This document shows positions 53,975 to 61,953 of a stretch of 64,000 bases of DNA, in pieces. The number at the start of each line of letters is the position of its first letter. The first letter of the stretch is position 1. The DNA is from Pseudomonas sp. SCA2728.1_7 (lineage in GTDB: Bacteria; Pseudomonadota; Gammaproteobacteria; Pseudomonadales; Pseudomonadaceae). The notes beneath the pieces are model-generated. The model was not told the origin of the DNA. It worked only from the letters and a program-made list of their open reading frames with translations, and ran no database searches. The translations under genes were made by a program, and so were the position numbers. The stretch spans positions 4,841,001 through 4,905,000 of the forward strand of contig NZ_CP073104.1 of the NCBI RefSeq assembly GCF_018138145.1. The letters run 5' to 3'.

Positions 53975-54240
53975 GTCCCTCACCCTAACCCTCTCCCAGA
54001 GGGAGAGGGGACTGATCGAGGTGTTCTTTCGAGTTACGCCGACGTGAAATACCGAGTCGAACTCAGGTTTTGAAAGTCACCCAAATCGGCTCCCTCTCCC
54101 GGGGGGGATTGGGGACTGACCGAGGTGTTCTTTCGGGTTACGCCGACGTGAGATACCGAGTCGAACTCAGGTTTTGAAGAACACGAAAATCGGCTCCCTT
54201 TCCCCCTCTCCCTGAGGGAGAGGGCTGGGGTGAGGGGGAG
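53975..54240. repeat. Composite repeat array with 104-bp tandem unit
   Basis: The 470-base gap 53970-54439 holds this array and, after it, a terminator and about 130 bases in which I see nothing coding. Two units begin GGGGACTGA at 54007 and 54111 (period 104), nearly identical over about 68 bases with GAGGTGTTCTTTCG and CCGACGTGA. Terminal CTCACCC...CCTCTCCC and GGGAGAGGG...GGTGAGGG ends are related to those at 44990-45322. Confidence 0.8.
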
Positions 54241-54274
54241 ATCCAACTCACGCCACAGGTTTCCAGCGGACATG

Positions 54275-54305
54275 AAAAAGGCGCCCTTTGACAGGCGCCT
54301 TTTTC
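54275..54305. terminator. Bidirectional terminator between the SDR genes and oprG
   Basis: AGGCGCC (54279-54285) pairs with GGCGCCT (54294-54300) around CTTTGACA, with A runs before and T5 after. It can end both the forward SDR pair and reverse oprG transcripts. Confidence 0.85.
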
Positions 54306-54439
54306 ACGGCCGGAATATGTCGCTACTCCTGTGGCAAGGGGATGTTATCCCCCGATCAACTGCGTACGGTCGCCGTCAGTTCTATGCCTGCTCGCCACCA
54401 AGCCTCATTCACCACCACGTGAACGTCCGATAACTCGAC

Positions 54440-55138
54440 TTAGAATTTATAGCCCAAGCCGACCATGTAGATGAACGGATCCACATCGACGTTGACCCGT
54501 GCGCGAGTACCCGGGGCAACGGCGTTGTTCTCGACGGTGGCGCGGGTGTCGATGTCGATGTAACGCACTTGGGCGTTAAGCATGATGTTGTCGGTCAGCA
54601 TGTAATCAGCACCGACCTGCCAGGCCAGACCCCAGGAGTTTTTCGCCTTGAAGTTGCTGAAACCGTTGGCGCTGGCTTCGCTGCCGACGTGTTCGTCATA
54701 GATCCAGGTGTAGTTGATGCCACCGCCAACGTACGGTTGGAAGGCCGATTTCGAATCCAATGGGTAGTAGACGACGCTGAGGGTTGGCGGCAGGTGTTTC
54801 AGGGTGCCGAGCTTGCCATTGGCCGCTGGCAGGGCAGTGCCTTTGAGTTTGACGTCATGCTCGAACGGCGTCGCCGCAAGCAGTTCGAGGCCGACGTGAT
54901 CGGTGAGCATGTAGGCGAAGTTGAGACCCAGTTGGGTGTCGCTGCTCATGGTCGCCTTGCCGCCCAGATTGGTGCCGCTCAACGGACCCTGATCGACCTT
55001 GACGCTGGAACTGTCGGCCTTCGGGTTGACGGTGATCGCACCGGCGCGGATGAGAATGTCACCGGCTTCGTGGGCGTGGGCGAGCGGGGCTGCGAGCGCG
55101 AGGGCAAACAGCGAAGCGCTGAGCAAGGACTTGTTCAT
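54440..55138 (-). CDS. oprG: Outer-membrane protein OprG (OmpW family)
   Basis: The 232-residue protein has a signal peptide (cleaved after AHAH or thereabouts in LALALAAPLAHAHEAGDI) and an eight-stranded OmpW barrel ending in the outer-membrane terminal phenylalanine (YMVGLGYKF). P. aeruginosa OprG has the same length and is linked to the same neighbours. OprG takes up small hydrophobic or amino acid-like molecules. REP and the DUF3299 gene lie upstream on the same strand. Confidence 0.92.
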   Translation of the reverse strand: MNKSLLSASLFALALAAPLAHAHEAGDILIRAGAITVNPKADSSSVKVDQGPLSGTNLGGKATMSSDTQLGLNFAYMLTDHVGLELLAATPFEHDVKLKGTALPAANGKLGTLKHLPPTLSVVYYPLDSKSAFQPYVGGGINYTWIYDEHVGSEASANGFSNFKAKNSWGLAWQVGADYMLTDNIMLNAQVRYIDIDTRATVENNAVAPGTRARVNVDVDPFIYMVGLGYKF

Positions 55139-55259
55139 GGGGGCTCCGAAAGGACGTTAGAAATGTCTGATGTCCTATGGTACGAAGCCAACTGATACGG
55201 TCTTTTGACTCAGCTCAATGAAACAGTGAAGGAGCGGGTTTCTGTGGAACCTTTGAGGG

Positions 55260-55332
55260 CCCCTTCGCGAGCAGGCTCGCTCCCACCCTGGAATGTGATC
55301 ACCTGTGGGAGCGAGCCTGCTCGCGAAGACGA
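55260..55332. repeat. REP doublet, inward configuration
   Basis: GCCCCTTCGCGAGCAGGCTC and its inverted copy enclose CCTGGAATGTGATCACC. It separates the zinc-type operon from oprG. Confidence 0.88.
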
Positions 55333-55360
55333 TGGATCAATCAACACAAAACCGCCGGAT

Positions 55361-55879
55361 TCACTCCGGCAGCTCATACACATAAATCTTGTCCGCATCC
55401 ATCTGATACCCGGCATCCGCCAGTTCACTGCTCGACGCCTTGACTTGCAACGGTCCCTCGACCCAGTAAGGCTGATACAGCTCATCAAGCTTCACGCCCA
55501 ACTCGCTTTTCACATGCACGATCTGGTTCGACGGCGGTGGCGGCACATGGATGCAGGCGCCGAAATACGGCACCAGCAAAAAGTCGGTGGTGCGTCCCTC
55601 TTCATTGACTTCCAGCGGCACGATGTAGCCCGGCAAACGAATGTTCTGACCGTCGAGTGATTGCACCACCGGCGCGTTCGGCAGGTCCTGCTTCGCCGCA
55701 GGCGCGGATTCAGCGGAGAGCGCGTCGCTCATCTTCGACATGTCGTGCAATGGCGTCATGTTCGGCACTTCCGGCGCGGCGTCCGGCGGGATCATTTCCG
55801 ACCACGTCAGGTCTTTCGGTGCCGCTGCCCAGACGGGCAGGGCGATCAACAGCAGCAGCGCGAGTGCAGCGCGGGGCAT
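55361..55879 (-). CDS. DUF3299 exported protein, zinc-operon member
   Basis: The ATG at 55879, nine bases after GAGG, gives 172 residues with a signal peptide (MPRAALALLLLIALPVWAAA); alternative starts at 55894 and 55888 add three or five residues and would overlap the permease stop (ATGA). The mature protein includes ACIHVPPPPSNQIVH and is predicted periplasmic. DUF3299 members accompany this ABC transporter; in P. aeruginosa the equivalent is PA4066. Its biochemical role is not established; metal handling is suspected. Confidence 0.8.
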   Translation of the reverse strand: MPRAALALLLLIALPVWAAAPKDLTWSEMIPPDAAPEVPNMTPLHDMSKMSDALSAESAPAAKQDLPNAPVVQSLDGQNIRLPGYIVPLEVNEEGRTTDFLLVPYFGACIHVPPPPSNQIVHVKSELGVKLDELYQPYWVEGPLQVKASSSELADAGYQMDADKIYVYELPE

Positions 55880-55890
55880 GGTGAACATCC

Positions 55891-57156
55891 TCATAAACGG
55901 ATCGACAGGCCATCGGCCAGGGATTGGCGATAAGCGCGCCAGGCCGGCACGCTGCCCATCAGCAGCGCGGCGGCCAGAATGCCACCGAGCAGCGTCCATT
56001 CATACTCGCTCGGCCACGCCAACGGCAGATACAAACCATAATTGGCCTGTACGTAGCCCTGCGCCGCAGCGATGCCGATGTACAAAAGTGCTACCCCGGC
56101 AATCACCCCGGTCAGCGCCAGTGCAAACGCCTCGAGCACCAACAGGCTCGCGATATGCCACGGTCGCGCCCCGACTGAGCGCAGAATCGCCATCTCGCGG
56201 CGCCGCTCGTTGAGGCTGGTGAGAATCGCCGTGAGCATGCCGATCAACCCGGTCAGCACCACGAACAACGAGACCACGAACAGCGCTTTTTCCGCAGTGC
56301 TCATCAGGCTCCACAATTCTTGCAACGCTACGCCCGGCAGAATCGCCAGCATCGGTTCGCCACGGAATTCATTGATTTCGCGTTGCAGCGCAAACGTGGA
56401 AATCTTGCTGTTTAGACCGAGCATGAATGCAGTGATCGCTTGCGGCGTCAGGTCCATGTTGCGCGCCTGATCGGCGCTGATCCGGCCATTTCCGCGTGCC
56501 GGCACACCGTTGTGCCAGTCGATGTGAATCGCCTCCATACCACCGAGGCTGATGTGCAACGTGCGATCGACCGGGGTGCCGGTGCGCTTGAGAATACCGA
56601 CCACGGTGAACGGTTTGTCGTCGTGCTTGACCAGACTGATCGCCGCCACGCCGTGGGCCAGCACCAGTTTGTCACCGAGTTTGTAATGTAGCGCATCGGC
56701 CACTTCGGCGCCGAGCACCACTTCAAACGGATCGCTGGCAAACGCACGGCCGTCAGCCAGTGCCAGGTGTTGCTGGCGACCGTACTGGTAATGCTCGAAA
56801 TAGGCTTCGGTGGTGCCCATCACGCGATAGCCGCGATGGGAGTCGCCGAGGGACATCGGGATTGCCCACTTCACTTTCGGGTTGTTGGCGAAGTGTTCGA
56901 AGCTGTCCCAGCGGATGTTGTTGGTGGCGTTACCAATACGAAACACCGAGTACAGCAGCAGATTCACCGAACCGGAGCGTGCGCCGACGATCAGGTCGGT
57001 GCCACTGATGGTGCTGGCGAAACTGGCTTTGGCTTCGGTGCGCACCCGCTCGACGGCGAGCAGCAGGCACACCGACAGGGCGATGGCGAATGCAGTGAGC
57101 AGGGCGGTAAAACGGCGGTTGGCCAGGCTGGCCATGGCCAGACGAAACAGATACAT
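55891..57156 (-). CDS. ABC transporter permease, FtsX/MacB-like (zinc-uptake type)
   Basis: The start at 57156 (MYLFRLAMASLANRRFTALL) gives 421 residues; a longer frame to 57249 is unconserved. One N-terminal transmembrane helix, a large periplasmic domain (about 50-280) and three C-terminal helices give an FtsX/LolE/MacB topology. It pairs with the ATPase gene one base upstream and resembles the permease of the Zrg (Vibrio) and PA4065 (P. aeruginosa) systems. Such ABC machines are usually mechanotransmitters rather than channels, which makes the exact zinc role open. Confidence 0.85.
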   Translation of the reverse strand: MYLFRLAMASLANRRFTALLTAFAIALSVCLLLAVERVRTEAKASFASTISGTDLIVGARSGSVNLLLYSVFRIGNATNNIRWDSFEHFANNPKVKWAIPMSLGDSHRGYRVMGTTEAYFEHYQYGRQQHLALADGRAFASDPFEVVLGAEVADALHYKLGDKLVLAHGVAAISLVKHDDKPFTVVGILKRTGTPVDRTLHISLGGMEAIHIDWHNGVPARGNGRISADQARNMDLTPQAITAFMLGLNSKISTFALQREINEFRGEPMLAILPGVALQELWSLMSTAEKALFVVSLFVVLTGLIGMLTAILTSLNERRREMAILRSVGARPWHIASLLVLEAFALALTGVIAGVALLYIGIAAAQGYVQANYGLYLPLAWPSEYEWTLLGGILAAALLMGSVPAWRAYRQSLADGLSIRL

Positions 57157-57157
57157 C

Positions 57158-57868
57158 TCAGACCTCGGCAGACGTGGCGGCGCGATTGAGTTCGGCCAGG
57201 GACAGATGACGGTCGAACAGCGGCGCCAGGCTCTGGTCGTGGCTGACAAACAGCAGACTGGAGCCGGCCTCGCGGCATTCGGCGAACAGCAGGCGAATGA
57301 AGTTTTCCCGGGCGTCGTAATCCAGTGCCGAGGTTGGTTCGTCGGCGATCACCAGCTCAGGCTGGCCGATCAATGCGCGTGCGGCGGCAACCCGTTGCTG
57401 TTGGCCGATCGACAGTGAATCAGCACGACGGCTGAGGATGCTTTCGTCTTTCAAGCCCAAGTGGGCGAGGAGGGTGGCGGCGGCTTGATCGACACTGCCG
57501 TGGCGCTGTTTCGCCCGTTGCGCACGCAGCTTGGAAAAGTGGCAAGGCAGCTCAACGTTCTCGCGTACCGAAAGAAACGGCAGCAGGTTGAACTGCTGGA
57601 AGATGTAGCCGGTGTGATCGACACGGAAGGTATCGCGGGCGCCAGCGGAGAGTTCGGTCAGTTCCTGGCCGAGCAGACGAATGCTGCCGCGACCGGGTTT
57701 CTGCACGCCGCCGAGCAGACCGAGCAGGGTGGTCTTGCCGCTGCCGCTGGGGCCTTTGAGGAACAGGGTTTCGCCGGCTTCCAGACGAAATGCCGGGATG
57801 TCCAGCAACGGCGGGTGACCGGGCCAGTTGAAGCCAAGGTCGGACAGTTCGATGAGTGCTTGGGTCAT
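57158..57868 (-). CDS. ABC transporter ATP-binding protein, zinc-uptake type
   Basis: The 236-residue ATPase carries Walker A GPSGSGKTT (39-47), ABC signature LSIGQQQR (LSGGQ variant), and Walker B VIADEPTSALD. It belongs to the LolD/MacB ATPase branch. It is one base from the permease, which would be its partner, and downstream of the His-rich DUF2796 gene, from which it is separated by a REP doublet. P. aeruginosa PA4064 is the recalled equivalent. Confidence 0.87.
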   Translation of the reverse strand: MTQALIELSDLGFNWPGHPPLLDIPAFRLEAGETLFLKGPSGSGKTTLLGLLGGVQKPGRGSIRLLGQELTELSAGARDTFRVDHTGYIFQQFNLLPFLSVRENVELPCHFSKLRAQRAKQRHGSVDQAAATLLAHLGLKDESILSRRADSLSIGQQQRVAAARALIGQPELVIADEPTSALDYDARENFIRLLFAECREAGSSLLFVSHDQSLAPLFDRHLSLAELNRAATSAEV

Positions 57869-57900
57869 TTGAAACCGGATATGGAGTTGAGTGGCCCCTT

Positions 57901-57989
57901 TGTAGGAGTGAGCCTGCTCGCGATAGCGGTGTACCAGTCAGCACTGAATCAACTGACAGTCTGCTATCGCGAGCAGGCTCACTCCTACA
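57901..57989. repeat. REP doublet between DUF2796 and ATPase genes
   Basis: TGTAGGAGTGAGCCTGCTCG and its inverted copy flank about 35 bases. It sits after the first, probably most abundant, product of the reverse operon. Confidence 0.9.
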
Positions 57990-58006
57990 AGGGATCTTCA
58001 CAGATT

Positions 58007-58606
58007 TCAGAATTTCAGGGCAGCAGCCTTGGCCGTCACTTCAGTACCTTGCTGGCCGCTGGCGCTGATCAGTTGTACCTGAATTTTCTGCGTCGCCGGG
58101 AAGGTATTGAAGACGTTGGCCAGATCCAGCGTCTTCAACGCACCCGGTGTGGCGCAGCTGAATTGGTAATGCGCGTGGATTTCGCTGTGGTCGTGGTGAT
58201 GCTCGTGACCGTCCTTGTCCGCTTCATCATCGTCATGATCATCGGCATCCGGCTTGTCGCCGAACAACGGGCTTTCCAGTTCCTGGCTGACCACTTTGCA
58301 ACCGGCAGCGGTGGGCAGGCTGAACAGGGCCAGCGGTTTTTCCAGTTGCGCGCGGGCGGCAGCGACTTTGGCCTTGTCGGCATCCGAAGTGGCGACGTGT
58401 TCGAAACCGACGAGGTTCATCGCCGGGCTTTCCAGCTCCAGCTCCAGGGTCTGACCGTCGAGCGCGGCATTCAAACGACCCACGCCATGTTCATGCGCGC
58501 CGAGGCTGCCGTGTTCATGGTCGTGATCGTGGTCATGCTCATCGGCAGCATGGGCGATGGCCAGCGGCAACAGGGCAAACGGCAAAGCGAGCAGCAGACG
58601 ACGCAT
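58007..58606 (-). CDS. DUF2796 histidine-rich periplasmic zinc-binding protein (ZrgA-like)
   Basis: The 199-residue protein begins with a signal peptide (MRRLLLALPFALLPLAIAHA) and then two metal-binding His/Asp runs: DEHDHDHDHEHG (about 22-33) and DDHDDD...DGHEHHHDH (about 120-140). DUF2796 is the ZrgA family, which in Vibrio aids zinc uptake; PA4063 is the P. aeruginosa equivalent, reported to be Zur-regulated. A Zur-like operator lies 32 bases upstream. It is the first gene of the zinc-type operon. Confidence 0.88.
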   Translation of the reverse strand: MRRLLLALPFALLPLAIAHAADEHDHDHDHEHGSLGAHEHGVGRLNAALDGQTLELELESPAMNLVGFEHVATSDADKAKVAAARAQLEKPLALFSLPTAAGCKVVSQELESPLFGDKPDADDHDDDEADKDGHEHHHDHSEIHAHYQFSCATPGALKTLDLANVFNTFPATQKIQVQLISASGQQGTEVTAKAAALKF

Positions 58607-58637
58607 GGCGGTCTCCGGGAAGTAAAGTGAAGAGTTT

Positions 58638-58655
58638 GTTATGTGATCTTATAAC
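58638..58655 (-). promoter_or_regulatory. Zur-like operator
   Basis: On the reverse strand the sequence is GTTATAAGATCACATAAC, with GTTATAA-ATCACA matching the core of the E. coli znu Zur box (GTTATAATATCACA) and GTTAT/ATAAC ends in inverted orientation. It lies 32 bases before the DUF2796 start, where a repressor would block transcription. A zinc-regulator role is inferred. Confidence 0.6.
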
Positions 58656-58741
58656 GAAAGTGCGCAGAGTTTGCCCGTGCGCTTGGCGTTGCACAAGTCC
58701 CGTGGGAGCATGCAGGTCAGAAAAGTGCGGGAGCGAACTCA

Positions 58742-59101
58742 ATGTTGCGGATACGCGGAACCGTCGGCGATGTGCCGGTGGATTTGACGGTGGAACTGGA
58801 TGACGGCGATTGGGCGAAGCTCGGTTCAGCGCTGAATGGGCAGGCGCCGGTCGCTCAATCTGAGGCGGTCGCATCAGCCCCGGCGGCGAAACCGCTGAAT
58901 CAGGACGATGCCTTGTGGCAGTTGGCCAAGGACCTGTTGCGCAAGGCCGGGCAGCTCAGCGGTCCGGACCTGCTTGATCAACTGGAAGGGCTGACCGGCA
59001 GCGCGGTGGCAGGCAAGCGCTTGCTGGTGCGCCTGCGCCACAGTTCCGACGTGAAAGTGGTGAGCGGCGGGGATACGCCGCTCTACAGCTGGATCGAGTG
59101 A
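58742..59101 (+). CDS. Hypothetical protein, 119 residues
   Basis: The ATG at 58742 follows GGGAGC. The protein (MLRIRGTVGDVPVDLTVELD) has an N-terminal beta-rich segment, a linker rich in Ala/Ser (about 38-52) and a C-terminal alpha/beta segment. There is no signal peptide or membrane segment. Codon use looks normal, and similar proteins are conserved in pseudomonads, but I do not recognise a function. It is flanked by the zinc-type promoter and a REP-like element. Confidence 0.6.
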   Translation: MLRIRGTVGDVPVDLTVELDDGDWAKLGSALNGQAPVAQSEAVASAPAAKPLNQDDALWQLAKDLLRKAGQLSGPDLLDQLEGLTGSAVAGKRLLVRLRHSSDVKVVSGGDTPLYSWIE

Positions 59102-59106
59102 ACCGC

Positions 59107-59185
59107 AAAAGATCGCAGCCTGCGGCAGCTCCTGCAAGGGTGTACACGATCCCAATGTAGGAGCTGCCGCAGGCTGCGATCTTTT
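59107..59185. repeat. Inverted-repeat element of the GATCGCAGCCTGCGGCAGCT type
   Basis: Arms at 59107-59136 and 59156-59185 are reverse complements over 30 bases with one mismatch. This is a different REP subtype from the GAGCCTGCTCGC doublets. It also offers A/T runs usable as a bidirectional terminator for the flanking convergent genes. Confidence 0.85.
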
Positions 59186-59189
59186 GATC

Positions 59190-60062
59190 TTAATAAAGCG
59201 CAGCAAACATCTTGCGGCGGTACATCGTCACCAACGGATGATCATTGCCCAGCAGCTCGAACACTTGCAGTAAGGTCTTGTGCGGCAGACCTTCGCCATA
59301 GTTGCGGTTGCGGATGAACAGCTTGAGCAATGCCTCCAGCGCCGCTTCGTATTGCTGACGCGCCAGTTGCTGAATCGCCAGTTGATACACCGCCTCATCG
59401 TCCTGCGGATCTTTCGCCAGGCGCGCTTTCAGGTCAGCGGCATCCGGCAAGTCACGCGCCAGGCCGAGGAACTTGATCTGCGCCTTGGCCCCGGCCAGTG
59501 CGGCTTTGTGTTCGTCGCTCTTGACTGCATCCAGCACGGTTTGCGCTTCGTCCAGTTCGCCGCGTTCAGTCAGGCAGCGCGCGTATAGGATCAGCGCCTT
59601 GGCGTTGCTGTTGTCCTCAGTGAGCATGACCACCAGCGCCGCTTCGGCGTCAGCGTAACGACCGTCATCGAACAATGCCTGAGCCTGCTCGAACGGATCG
59701 GCGGCGGCCGGTGGTGGCATTTGCACGTGCGGCTCAAGCAGGGCGCGGACGGCGGACTCTGGTTGTGCACCGGCAAAACCGTCCACCGGTTGACCGTCCT
59801 TGAACAGCACTACGGTCGGCAGGCTGCGGATGCCGAAGCGGGCGACGATGTCCTGCTCGATGTCGCAGTTGACCTTGGCCAGCAGCAACTCGCCCTGATA
59901 GCTCTCGGCAATGCCTTGCAGCATCGGCATCAACGCCTTGCACGGCGCACACCATTCGGCCCAGAAATCCACCAGCACCGGTTTGTTGAAAGAGGCCTCG
60001 ATCACCGACTGGTCGAAATCGGCCGTCGTGGCGTCGAAGATGTACGGCGTTTGCTCACTCAT
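59190..60062 (-). CDS. cnoX: Thioredoxin-TPR chaperone (CnoX/YbbN type) with CXXC
   Basis: Start 60062 gives 290 residues (MSEQTPYIFDATTADFDQSV); the longer frame to 60185 reads through a REP element and is rejected. Residues about 10-110 form a thioredoxin fold with C38 and C41 in WCAPC; residues about 130-290 contain TPR-like helices. E. coli CnoX (YbbN) has no CXXC, whereas this one should be redox active. It probably protects proteins from chlorine stress and passes them to chaperones (inference). Confidence 0.88.
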   Translation of the reverse strand: MSEQTPYIFDATTADFDQSVIEASFNKPVLVDFWAEWCAPCKALMPMLQGIAESYQGELLLAKVNCDIEQDIVARFGIRSLPTVVLFKDGQPVDGFAGAQPESAVRALLEPHVQMPPPAAADPFEQAQALFDDGRYADAEAALVVMLTEDNSNAKALILYARCLTERGELDEAQTVLDAVKSDEHKAALAGAKAQIKFLGLARDLPDAADLKARLAKDPQDDEAVYQLAIQQLARQQYEAALEALLKLFIRNRNYGEGLPHKTLLQVFELLGNDHPLVTMYRRKMFAALY

Positions 60063-60158
60063 GGGGGATCTCGTCAAAGCGTGGATGGGGCAACTATACG
60101 GCTTGGCGGGGGGTGGCCGGAAGCGGTCAGCTTTTGAGAGGTGTGTTGCATGTGCGGA

Positions 60159-60239
60159 CGCCTTCGCGAGCAGGCTCGCTCCCACATTGGATCTGTGTCG
60201 TTCACAAAACCCCTGTGGGAGCCAGCCTGCTGGCGAAGC
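60159..60239. repeat. REP doublet with compensatory variant copy
   Basis: The left copy is GCCTTCGCGAGCAGGCTCGC; the right copy GTGGGAGCCAGCCTGCTGGC has paired G-to-C and C-to-G changes that keep the hairpin. The inner spacer is longer than in other inward doublets. Confidence 0.87.
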
Positions 60240-60245
60240 TTTTAG

Positions 60246-60899
60246 CTAGCGCCGCGCATGGTAAAGGCTGACATGCCGAAATTCCTCAGGCTCCGCCAGA
60301 TCCGGCAACGTCATCGCCTCAAGCATTTCAATGCGCTCATACAACGGATGGCGAAAATCCCGAACCCGCGAATCCGCCACCAACGCTTCTCTTCCACGGC
60401 TCAAAAAAGCATCGAGCAACGGCAGATTCGCCCGGTCGTACAACACGTCCGCCACCAGGATCAGATCAAACCGATCGGCTTCGGCAAAGAAATCCGTTGA
60501 ATAACTCATTTGCACATCATTGAGCTCGGCGTTCGCCCGGCATGCGGCAATCGCCAGCGGATCGAGATCGCACGCCACCACTTCCAGCGCTCCGGCCTTC
60601 ACTGCCGCGATCCCGGCAATCCCGGAACCGGCGCCGAAATCCAGCACGCGCTTGCCGCGCACCCACTCGGGAAACTCCGCCAGATACCGCGCCACCGCCA
60701 GACCGCTGGCCCAGCAGAAACCCCAGTACGGTGGCTCGTGTAGAATTCGCTGAATTTCTTCCTGGCTGAATTCGCGATCCATGTTGTCGCCATCGATCAG
60801 CCATAGCTGTAAATCAGTGTCCGGCAACGCACAGACCTTGAGTCTGGCGTCGCCGAGCAATTCACCTAACGCCTGTTGCAGGTCGAGCGGTGCATTCAT
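60246..60899 (-). CDS. Class I SAM-dependent methyltransferase
   Basis: The 217-residue protein contains the SAM-binding motif VLDFGAGSGIAGIAAVKAG (about 88-106), VACDLDP (motif II) and DLILVADVLYD (motif IV-like). It resembles the PrmA/ETFB-lysine or nicotinamide N-methyltransferase-like group; the target is unknown. The ATG overlaps the lipoprotein stop (ATGA), so both are in one operon. Confidence 0.82.
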   Translation of the reverse strand: MNAPLDLQQALGELLGDARLKVCALPDTDLQLWLIDGDNMDREFSQEEIQRILHEPPYWGFCWASGLAVARYLAEFPEWVRGKRVLDFGAGSGIAGIAAVKAGALEVVACDLDPLAIAACRANAELNDVQMSYSTDFFAEADRFDLILVADVLYDRANLPLLDAFLSRGREALVADSRVRDFRHPLYERIEMLEAMTLPDLAEPEEFRHVSLYHARR

Positions 60900-61360
60900 G
60901 GTGCTTTGACAAATTGCAGTTGGCCCAGCGCCTGAGTGGTCGGCTGGCTGATGGTTTGCGACGGCAGGTGCAGGATCAACTGGCCGGACTGGCTGGCGCG
61001 GCCACGCAACTCAACCCGCGCACCGGCGGGGAAGGCGTCCGGGTTGAAACGCAGGCGGAACGGCAGAATCTGGTTGTTGCCGATCAGACTTGAACTGGCG
61101 AGCAATTGTTGCGGGCGATCCTTCTCGTCTATCACCAACAGCGCCAGTTCGACCTCGGCGCCGGCCGGCACGCCTTGCAGGGTGCCGCTCAGTTCGCGTT
61201 GATAGGCTGGCAGCGGGCCAAGCTCGGCGGCTTCCTTGGCTTTTTTCTGCGCTTGCTGCGGCGCCGGGCCTGGCGTCGGCGGCTGGGGCTTGGGTGCATC
61301 GCTGCCACAGGCCACCAGCAGGCTGAAAAGACTGAGCAAAACGAGCGGACGTAACGGCAT
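60896..61360 (-). CDS. YbaY-type lipoprotein (YscW family)
   Basis: ATG 61360 gives 154 residues. The lipobox is SLLVACGS (Cys at about 17, MPLRPLVLLSLFSLLVACGS). A Pro/Ala/Gln-rich linker (about 25-45) precedes a beta-rich domain matching the YbaY/YscW family (SGTLQGVPAGAEVELALLVI). The family is anchored to the outer or inner membrane with unclear function. A longer start at 61387 is less consistent with the signal. Confidence 0.78.
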   Translation of the reverse strand: MPLRPLVLLSLFSLLVACGSDAPKPQPPTPGPAPQQAQKKAKEAAELGPLPAYQRELSGTLQGVPAGAEVELALLVIDEKDRPQQLLASSSLIGNNQILPFRLRFNPDAFPAGARVELRGRASQSGQLILHLPSQTISQPTTQALGQLQFVKAP

Positions 61361-61488
61361 TGGATGCTCCGGCAAAATGAAATCCATGGATCAAACGATC
61401 ATGCCGTTCTGTATACCGCAAAGCCTATGGCTTGTCTTGCCACCGGGATGCGCTACCATGGCCCTCCCTTTTTTTGTTGCCAGCCACC

Positions 61489-61953
61489 ATGCACTGTCCC
61501 TTCTGCGGTGCCAACGACACCAAGGTCATCGACTCGCGTCTGGTCGCCGAGGGCGAACAGGTGCGCCGCCGGCGTGAATGCCTGGCCTGCGGCGAGCGTT
61601 TCACGACGTTCGAGACGGCCGAACTGGTGTTGCCGCGCCTGATCAAAACCGACGGCAGCCGCCAACCGTTCGACGAAGAAAAACTCCGCGCCGGCATGCA
61701 ACGCGCCCTGGAGAAGCGTCCGGTGAGCGTCGAGCGCCTCGAATCCTCTCTGGTTCACATCAAGCACAAGCTGCGCGCCACCGGCGAGCGCGAGGTCAAA
61801 TCCCTCGTGGTCGGCGAACTGGTCATGGCTGAATTGCAGAAGCTTGATGAAGTCGCCTACATCCGTTTCGCCTCGGTGTACAAACGCTTCCAGGACCTCA
61901 ACGAGTTCCGCGAAGAAATCGACCGCCTCGCCCGCGAACCGGTGAAAGAATGA
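61489..61953 (+). CDS. nrdR: Transcriptional repressor NrdR
   Basis: ATG 61489 gives 154 residues ([20 protein letters not shown]); an upstream frame to 61432 is unconserved. The N-terminal zinc ribbon has C3, C6, C31 and C34, and the ATP-cone lies at about 49-139. NrdR represses ribonucleotide reductase genes in response to ATP/dATP. It is the first gene of nrdR-ribD-ribE-ribBA; its stop overlaps ribD (ATGA). Confidence 0.96.
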   Translation: MHCPFCGANDTKVIDSRLVAEGEQVRRRRECLACGERFTTFETAELVLPRLIKTDGSRQPFDEEKLRAGMQRALEKRPVSVERLESSLVHIKHKLRATGEREVKSLVVGELVMAELQKLDEVAYIRFASVYKRFQDLNEFREEIDRLAREPVKE

